DNA from: Impatiens glandulifera
Taxonomy: Eukaryota; Streptophyta; Magnoliopsida; Ericales; Balsaminaceae
NCBI RefSeq assembly: GCF_907164915.1
Contig: NC_061863.1
Coordinates: 30,475,258-30,539,257, forward strand
Direction of reading: 5' to 3'
Length of the DNA: 64,000 bases
Positions 56,629 through 64,000 of this stretch are shown here, in pieces. Below the pieces are notes generated by a model, which was not told the origin of the DNA, ran no database searches, and saw nothing but the letters and a program-made list of their open reading frames with translations. The first letter of the stretch is position 1. Each line of letters begins with the position of its first letter. The position numbers were made by a program, and so were the translations under genes.

Positions 56629-59600
56629 ATGGCAGAAACCATAGTTAATGAGTTTCCTGGTCGGATTTCTTGGAAAAGTGCCCTCTGCATGAAGAAGATT
56701 GATAAGAAGTTCGAGACAATGGATCTATTGGAGAAGATTTATAATACCCAATTCAGATATTTATTCACAGCCCAGTCTTGCAGTTCTTAGGAACTATTGT
56801 ACATCATATGTTTCTTAGGAGGGTAAGCTCAAACTCCAAGGAGATAAATTTTATGGTCAATGGGCATGAACTTGTATTTGGTATGAAGGAGTATGCCTTG
56901 GTTACTGGCCTAAACTTCGACAGGTTTCCTGAGGTGAATGAAGAAGAATACCTAGGTTGTCCACCTCTCTCGGTAAAATATTTTAAAGGGAAGACGAGTG
57001 TACGAATGCACGAGTTGAAGACTACTTTTTTAAAATGCAGTGATAAGGAAGATGCATTGAATATGGGGCTGGTATGCCTGATTTGTACATATTTTCATTT
57101 GACCCAAGGAGGGTGGTATTTCAAAAAATCCTCCACATGGTGGAAGACGAGGAAGCTTTCCTCCGATTTCCATGGGGGAAGGTCACCTTTAGAGCCACCC
57201 TCAAGGGTTTAAACAAGAACATGAAACATCTCAGTTACTTATATTATGAGAAGAAGAAAAAGAGTGATTATCCTTATGCTCCTTTTTCTTATAACATTTA
57301 TGGGTTTTCACTTGCATTTCAAGTGTGGACATATGATGTCATCAAAAGCATTGTCCCTAAATTCGCCAAAAGGAATCAGCTTAATGAGCCTCTACGCCCA
57401 AGGTTGTTAGTCTATCATTCCAATAGGAAGAACACCTTGATCGAGATAAATTCTGCCCTTGAGACCACGGATCTAACTGAGATAGAAGAGTCCTCCATAG
57501 AGAAGAGGTTATATTGTGGTGTGGACTTTGAACAAATAGACGAGTCCACTGATGAATGTTTTGAGGGATTTACATATGGGAAGATAGTCAAAGATGATTT
57601 TGATGAAGATGAAGGTGAACATGAAGATGAAGATGAAGAACCTACTCCCAAACCTGCCACCAGGAAGAGAAAGGTTGAAGTTATTCTCAAAGAAGCAGTA
57701 AACCTGAAGAGGAAGCTTGCTTATGAATCGAGTCCTCCCAATGCCAACATTCCAAGTCCTGCATTACCTCCAACATCTTATGTTGGATGTAAATGTGATG
57801 AGCTGAAGGAGGAGCTAAAAGAGCTGAAGGAGGAGCTCAAAGAGATGAAAACATAGCTCATCAAAGACATAAAAACCACTATCAAAGAAACTCAAGAAAC
57901 TCACCATGCTTATATGAAAAAATTGGTTGTTAGTATGTCCGAAGAGTTATTAGCCAAATTCAACCAAAGGATGGCCATTTTAATAGCCAAATTAGATAAT
58001 ATGGATGAGGAGAAGAAGAAGAGCACGGTGGACAAGAAGAAGGAGAAAACTGAGGTAATTTATACTTAGCAAAGTCAAATGTTGTTTTGGGAAGTAAACA
58101 CTAAGTCAAATGTTGTCATATCTAACCACAATGTTGTTATATTCTGTAGGAGATGGAAACGAATGAAAGTGAGTTGATGGACAAGAAGAACGAGAAAACT
58201 AAGGTAAGATAATAAAACTTAGCGTTTCACGAACTACTTAGCGATTCGCGAAGTACATAGCGTTTTGCGAAGTACTTCGCGAATCACTAAGTACTTCATA
58301 GGAGATGTTGCTCATATATGACCACAATGTTGTTCTATTTTGCAGGAGATAATGGAGATGAAGATGAATGAAAGTGAGGGAGGGATGATGGAGAAGAAGG
58401 ACATGAAGTTCGATGAAGTCGAGAAGAGTGTGGAGGGTGTGGAGGATGAGGAGAATGTGGATGTGAAGGATGAGAAGGATGTGAAGGTGGATGGTAGGGA
58501 TGTTGAGAAGTAGAGTGATGATGTGAAGGTCGATGTTGGGGAGGTTCAGAAGGAGAGTGATGATGTGAAGGTGGATGGTGGGAATGTTGAGAAGGATGAT
58601 GTGAAGGTGGATGTTAGGAAGATTCAGAAGGAGAGTGATGATTTCAAACTCAACGATATGATGCAACAAATAATTGGGAATAAGAAGAAGGATGAGGTGA
58701 AGGTTGAAGATGACAATGATGATTTGAAATTATACAACACTCCTCCTAAAGCAGTTGTGCAAAATAAGAGATTGAGGAAGCTGGAAAAAGATGAAGACTA
58801 CACCAACCCTTTATTGTCAAAACAGGCAAAGACAAATGATCCATTAACTGTCAATTCCCTTCAAAAATTTGATGATGAGCTACTGGTTCAGTTAGATAAT
58901 TGGTTGAAAGATCCAGACACCAATGATGAGAAAAAGCCTTTGTTTACTTGCGAAGCAGGGAAGAAGTTGTTTGTTAGAGTTCTAACAAGGTGCACATGGC
59001 TTAAAGATAATGTAAGCCATGCAATTCATAACTCATTAATATTATTCTAAGTTATTTCTTAATGTTGTTTGATATATACTGCATTTTTCCCATTTTGCAG
59101 GAAATCGACGCATTCTGCTACTTGTTGCGAAAAAGGATTGCGGAATATACCAACACATATAAACATTCTAAAGTAACAATAGGGGATTGTTTATTAGCAG
59201 ATAAGATGAGGCGAGAGTACAAGACTTTTAAAAAGGATCCTAAAAATTATCCACTCGCAGAATTTGATGAGTACTTCTTGGGTGTAGACCATAGATATAT
59301 GCCAGAATGGCCATCAATCGACGATATATATGTGCCTTTGAGCATTGGAAACAAGCACTGGGTATTGTGCGTCGCTCGTCTACAAAATAATTACATTGAC
59401 GTTTACGACTGCGACTCTTGTATTTATAGGAATCTCGATCCATACTTGAGGCCTTTGTGTGAGATGATTCCAAGATTATTCGCAAAGGGAGTCTCTGATG
59501 CTGAGCTACAAAGGTTTCCTAAATTCAACTTCGAGACCATGACATACAAAAGGATTCCACACCCCCTGCCAAAACTGCAGCAACTAAGGTAGGGATGTCC

Positions 59601-59788
59601 TTAGAGCAACCGAGAGCGGGGACTGTGGTGTATTCATGCTTATGTATATGGAATACTTGACTACTAACTTTGGTGTATAGAAGGTGACCTCCGATGAAAT
59701 GGAGTTTTTTAGACAAAAGATGGCGGTCAGGTTATTCCATCAAATTATCAAACCTAGGTATTGTAATCTTGAATTGAATTTTGGATAG
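56629..59788 (+). pseudogene. MULE-borne Ulp1-like (C48 peptidase) gene with DUF1985 domain, degenerate
   Basis: ATG 56629 starts a frame that is broken near 56770 and again near 57080. The N-terminal part matches the plant DUF1985 domain (HELVFGMKEYALVTGLNF, ILHMVEDEEAFLRFPWG). A TAG (57854-57856) and a TAG at about 58511 break the charged, repetitive middle section, which has probable introns (donors near 58054 and 58203; acceptors before 58150 and 58346). The C-terminal Ulp1 protease spans 59101-59788 with His (GNKHWVLCV), Asp (VYDCDS) and Cys (SGDCGVFMLMY) catalytic residues, but two small frame changes lie between the Asp and Cys motifs (about 59565-59595), and a TAG follows at about 59678. 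Ulp1 proteases cleave SUMO from proteins; MULE copies are usually of unknown role. Confidence 0.85.
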
Positions 59789-60712
59789 AACTTGAACTTG
59801 AAGTTACATGTAATGTTAAAATATTTGAAGTTTAATTTTGTGTGTATATTCTGGTTGGTTCATTACATTGGATGGTAATTTGAATGACTTCATGTTTCGC
59901 AAGGTACTTCGCATTTTGCTAGGTACTTCGCGTTTTGCTAGATACTTCGCGTTTCGCTAGGTACTTTGCATTTCTCTAGGTACTTCGCATTTCGCTAGGT
60001 ATTTCGTGTTTCGTTAGGTACTTCACATTTTTCTTTAAATCTATATTATAAGTTTAATTTTGTGTATATTCATGTTTTTAACATTTTTCTTTAAATGAAA
60101 AAACATACCAAGATTAAGATTCATACCAAATAGTTGAACATGAACTTTAATGTACATAACATACCAAAGAATTGGAAGATACTTTCAAGTGAAACTTCAT
60201 GCCTGCACTTTAGTGTAAAACCATTGAATGTGAAGAAACTTCAAGGATGAATAGCAGTAAGGATACTCAAACTAAACTAAGTTGTGTATCCTTCCTTACC
60301 TGCTATTCAGACTTGAAGATATCCTTCAATGTACAACTATTCTGTGTATGTCTAACTTTACCTCTATTTATAAAAACATAAATTTAACTTTAACTTTAAC
60401 TTTTAAATTTAACTTTTAACTTTAACTTTTGACTTAGCGTTTCGCTAGGTACTTCACGATTCGCTAAGTACTTCACGATTCGCTAAGTACTTCGCGATTC
60501 GCTAAGTACTTCGCGATTCGCTAAGTACTTCGCGTTTCGCTAAGTATTGATCAGTACAGGAATGTTTCAATTCAATTACCCCAAACATACTACACGAATG
60601 TGATACAAGAAACATACTACAACTTATCCTAAACATTCTACAACTTATCTCAAACATACTACACTGTTTCAGTTCAATTAACAAAGGAACACTACAACGT
60701 ATCACCAAAATC
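59789..60712. other. MULE centre between the two convergent genes
   Basis: No ORF. Contains two CGCGTTTCGCTAAGTACTT clusters (59885-60035, 60435-60545), a foldback (60222-60331) and a TTTAACTTTAAC tract (about 60379-60425). It serves as the shared 3' flank of the Ulp1 and MURA genes. Confidence 0.6.
60222..60331. repeat. Second, smaller foldback in the MULE
   Basis: CATTGAATGTG...GAATAGCAGTAAGGATAC (60222-60266) pairs imperfectly with GTATCCTTCCTTACCTGCTATTC...CAATG (60286-60331). Arms are about 45 bp with a loop of about 20. Like the larger foldback, one arm contains a CAGGTAAGG donor-like word on the minus strand. Confidence 0.65.
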
Positions 60713-63325
60713 TTAAATGTTTAAAGCTAAAGGTTCATATTGTTGAGATGATGACTCGTGTTCTTGAGATGATGACTCTTGTTGCTTAGATGGTGATTCT
60801 CTTGTAGTAGATGATGCAGGCATGACTGCTTTGCATGTTGCCCTATTATGTCATAGTCTAGCACATGAGTTGCATCGTCTCGGGACCTTAAGGACCTCAC
60901 CTTGGGAGGACCTACGCTTTGTTTGTGGCCGTCGTTTCTTAACCTTAAAAGGTGGTTTTAGACACACGCGTTCCTTGATAATTTCGGGAATATTCCAATC
61001 GTCTTCATCACCAGTAGGATAACATGTCTCCGCATATGCATTCATCCAAGATTCAGTTGTGTAATACCTGTCAGCATGGAAAATTAAACGATTAAATAAT
61101 TGGTTAAATAGATTGAACTTGTGAGCTGAATAATACTTTGAACAGAAGTCATAAGAAACCAAATTGCGGTGATGGGGAGCAGCCATTGCATGCGTACAAG
61201 GAAGACCGGAAACTTCAAATACCCTACAAGTGTAGTTCATGTCTTTCAAATTGACTTTAAAATGGGACTCGTTGTCATGCACATAAAACTCGATTCGGTT
61301 AAGCGATGATACTGTATAGAATCTGGCCTTCTCGAATCCCTCACGTAATAACTTTTCATAAGTTGAAGATAAAACTTCTTGGTGGTTAGATGCTTTTTCT
61401 CTTCTATCATTAAACTAATGTTGTATTGTCAATCTTAAATACTCATTCATTACATAAATGGGATACTTTCTGGCTTCCCTACTCTAACTATTAAAACTCT
61501 CAGCATAATTTCTTGTGAGTTGATTGTCTCGCTTACCGGGGAAAAATGCTCTACTATATCTTTGGATTCCAATTTCTTCCAAATATGCAGCAATCCTTTG
61601 ATCTTTAACCCTGATCTTGTCAAAAAACATATTAAAGTGGGGGATAGTGTACGCACGAGAAGACAAATCAAACTCATTATGACATTTATCAGTTTTGAAT
61701 TTAACCATAATATTTATCTTTATGTGATATATGTATGCACCGTGGTCTACTTCTGGAAAAACAGCACATAAGGCATTGGCGATGTTTGGGTGTCTATCGG
61801 ATACGAAGATGAGATCATCAACTAAATCAATTGTTTCTATAAGTTTTTGCATAAAATAAGTCCAAGAGTTATTATTCTCTAAATCAACAACGTCGAATGC
61901 GACATGATATAGTTGCTCATTCGCATCCAATGCAATAGCCACCAATAGTTGACCTCCCACCTTGTGTTTAAGAAAACTGGCATCAACGCACAATATAGGA
62001 CGGCAAAAGGCTTTGAAACTCCTAATTGAGAGGCCTAGGGACATGAACATATACTTAAAGTGGCCGAGCACGTCTGTCTGGATGTCTGTTATGGTACCCA
62101 GATTATTCTTCTCCAACATGTAAAGGTATGATGGTAATTTTCCATAGGAATCCTCTACAGTTCCTCGCACCGCCATTAAAGCATTTTTCCTTGCCCTATA
62201 AGCCTTATTATAAGTCAAATATATCCCATAAGTTGACTACATGTCTTCAATTATTTTCTTAGGAAAGTGGTTATGGTGATGGTCCATGTACTTACTCTTC
62301 ATGCCCTACCCAATAACCCATGTTGGTGTTTGCATTTTTTTCTCTGACCTCGACAGAACTGAACATGAGTGTTTTTGGTCGAATTTCCAAATCTCAAATA
62401 TCTAAGATAATTTACCTTTCACAGCACGCAATCTCCACTTGCATGTCTCATCCAAACATTTCACATACCAAAGATGTTTTATTGACTTCTCCACTTTGAA
62501 TTCAAAATTATTAGTCATCGCATATTTATATAGCATCAGTTGAAGTTCTTTTTCATTATCAAACAACGCACCGACGTTCAATACGGTTTTAGTGGTTAAT
62601 GTCATTGCAAATGAGGGGTTTGTCGGTGATATGTCTGTCGGGTCTGTCGATGGTGTACCAATGATGATCTTCTTGCAGTAGATGATGTACCCATTGATGC
62701 TCTTGCACTAGTTGGTGTACTCATTGATGCTCTTCTTGCACTAGTTGGTGTACCCATTGATGCTCTTCTTGCACTAGTTGATGTAGGTATTGATGTAGGT
62801 ATTGATGCTCTTGCACTAGTAGTAGCATGCAAGTGGGATGTGAGGCAAAGAGTTATCTCCTACTTCATTTTGACTTTTAACAAAGACATTCGAGGGTACA
62901 ATTTCTGGTACAATTTTTTGAGTAAGTAGCGGTGGTAGTATACTTTATTGAGTTGGGTATGTAAGTAGTGGTATCTTTTCTTTAGTAAATGGTGATTTCT
63001 CTACTATATAGACACACAATGGTGATACAATTCGACCCGAAATCAAGCGTGATAAATATGTGTTCAAATCCTCATCTTGATCAATAACAACAGGGACAGG
63101 ATTTGTGATACGCGGAATATCATACTTGACTTGCAGCACTTAATCATATGTAGATTTTTGCACGTTAAATCTATCAAAGAGTTTATCAACTAATTCGGCA
63201 TACGGAGTACTTTGGGGTAAATCCAATGTTTTGATTGAAGAGGCATGAAAATATATTATACCATCAGCATCAAATTTCCACTCTCTATTATAAAAAACGA
63301 ATACTTCGGCTACAATAAAAAACAT
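60713..63325 (-). pseudogene. MURA-like MULE transposase, degenerate
   Basis: Reads right to left. 63325-62945 is the usual plant MURA N-terminus (FYNREWKFDADG, LQVKYDIPRI, SRLISGRIVSPLCV) with one in-frame TAA at 63140-63142. A repetitive linker follows (62640-62825), then a MuDR DNA-binding domain (62605-62402: VGALFDNEKELQLMLYKYA, CRLR-like CKWRLRAVKG). The MULE catalytic domain is at 62218-61484, with Asp in ILCVDASFLK, Asp in FVSDRHPNI and Glu in NYAESFNS. The SWIM zinc finger is at about 61282-61150 (CRVFEVSGLPCTHA). A C-terminal CCHC knuckle is split by a TGA (CNSCARL, then HNRATC). Further frame breaks lie near 62230-62400 and 61400-61480. It is convergent with the Ulp1 gene. Confidence 0.88.
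62640..62825 (-). repeat. 33-bp coding minisatellite in MURA linker
   Basis: Units of 33 bp, GATGCTCTTCTTGCACTAG plus TTGGTGTACCCATT on the plus strand, encode the repeated minus-strand phrase TSARRASMGTP. About five copies, some shortened to 27 or 30 bp, all in frame. It lies between the N-terminal region and the DNA-binding domain. Confidence 0.8.
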
Positions 63326-63774
63326 GATTTAGAAACGGGAAATGGATAATTAATACTGTGAAATGGAAGGCCTTCACGAAATGGGAAGGCTTTCGCGAAA
63401 CAGGAAGGCCTTTACGAAACCGGAAGGCCTTCGCGAAATGGGAAGGCCTTCGCGAAACGGGAAGGCCTTCGCGAAACCGGAAGGCCTTCGCGAAACGAGA
63501 AGTCTCGTCAGATAAATCCTAAACAACAATAGTGATTCGAAGATGCAAAAACCGAACAACAATAAACTTGAAGTATCATAAGATAAACGTACCATGTGGA
63601 ACAGTGCTCGTGCTAGTCGTGGAGCTCATTGTTCGTATCGTCGCCGCTACAGCCGCCCCGTTTAGAGAGAATGAGGAGAAGAGCGGGAAGAGAGAGAAGG
63701 AGAAGAAGAGAAATGGAAAAAAAAAGAGGCGAAGTTATATTAAATAGTAAGGGTATTATGGACTTTTCACATAG
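63326..63774. other. MULE right subterminal region
   Basis: 63358-63500 is a minisatellite of GGAAGGCCTTCGCGAAA (period about 17 bp, with a TTCGCGAA palindrome). The rest, about 63600-63740, is purine-rich and probably lies in the promoter and leader of the MURA gene. The ORFs here are low-complexity. Confidence 0.55.
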
Positions 63775-63925
63775 TTCCACTTCGCGAAACGCGAAGTCCC
63801 TTCGCGTGACGCGTTAAGGGTATTTTTGTCCAAAAAAAATAAAGTGGTCACCAAAGCAATATAAATTAGCCGGTGACCACGAAAGCAAATACCTCAATCA
63901 TTAGGGTCATTTCGTCAAATTTCCA
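63775..63925 (-). repeat. MULE right terminal inverted repeat
   Basis: Complement matches 54783-54935. It ends ...TCAAATTTCC and is followed by ACTTGGTG, containing the right target copy. Confidence 0.88.
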
Positions 63926-63933
63926 CTTGGTGT

Positions 63934-64000
63934 AGTAGGTGTTCTTGGATAAGGCATCAGATTGACAAAGCTACCCATGGCAAACTTTCTGACTGAATTT
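63934..64000. other. Right flank of the MULE
   Basis: 67 bp of unassigned sequence at the window edge. Nothing recognisable. Confidence 0.3.

Larger units (their letters stand above)
54783..63925. mobile_element. Mutator-like element (KAONASHI-type MULE) with Ulp1 and MURA genes
   Basis: Long terminal inverted repeats: 54783-54935 and 63775-63925 match over about 140 bp when one is reverse-complemented (shared AAATTTGA, AATGACCCTAATGATT, GTGGTCACC, GACCACTTTATTTTTTTT, CGCGAAGGGAC). Probable target copies share CTTGGTG (54776-54782, 63927-63933), with about two mismatches over nine bases. Inside are a degenerate Ulp1-protease gene (plus) and a degenerate MURA transposase (minus), ends facing. 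MULEs carrying Ulp1-like genes are known in plants (KI-MULEs). Breaks in both genes make it non-autonomous. Confidence 0.9.

Noticed and set aside
58238..58669. 143-codon minus-strand ORF rich in His, Ile and Leu
   Set aside because: It is antisense to the GAT/GAG-rich repetitive middle section of the Ulp1 gene.

Overview
The window is nuclear DNA of a flowering plant, almost certainly a eudicot. It is AT-rich, has GT-AG introns, one ordinary plant housekeeping gene (NOB1), and is otherwise a stack of nested plant transposons. The accessory ORF family carried by two of the retroelements makes me suspect an asterid, but that is inference. I see no bacterial, organellar or viral genome features.

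Layout. (1) 1-15540: a long-terminal-repeat element on the minus strand without recognisable gag or pol (LARD-like). Its LTR copies are 1-1389 (cut by the window edge) and about 13384-15540. Inside it sits a complete CACTA (En/Spm) transposon at 2042-10443 with a 3-bp target duplication (GTC) and two spliced genes that keep their frames, so it looks intact. The second LTR holds a 748-bp Helitron at 14553-15300; the other LTR supplies the exact empty site. (2) 15541-20720: decayed intergenic DNA with an 85-bp tandem duplication and a hAT transposase remnant. (3) 20755-23567: the five-exon gene NOB1 (pre-18S rRNA endonuclease), with site-II promoter motifs. (4) 23568-26775: AT-rich spacer with a 41-bp dyad repeat array.

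(5) 26776-53754: three Sirevirus-like Ty1/copia elements. Element B (5' LTR 26776-27813 plus 41269-41394) was split by the complete element A (27814-41263, target duplication CAATC). B's decayed gag-pol follows at 41442-46531, with no B 3' LTR in the window. It abuts element C (47012-53754), which kept the end of gag, lost pol, and kept a long accessory ORF and its 3' LTR. (6) 54783-63925: a Mutator-like element (MULE) with ~140-bp terminal inverted repeats, a degenerate Ulp1-protease gene on the plus strand and a degenerate MURA transposase on the minus strand, arranged tail to tail, plus a ~150-bp-arm foldback.

The most unusual system is in element A. Downstream of pol it has three tandem paralogous accessory ORFs (X1, X2, X3), each with its own TATA box; a fourth relative is in element C. 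All share an N-terminal domain with motifs [L/S]VDF, EFF/TFF, LPxxG and xNWxxxxF. X1 and X2 are the domain alone; X3 and the C copy add long charged, coiled-coil tails, and C ends in an RGG-rich segment. They have no signal peptide or membrane segment, so they do not look like envelope proteins. All elements except the CACTA carry visible inactivating breaks or no coding capacity.
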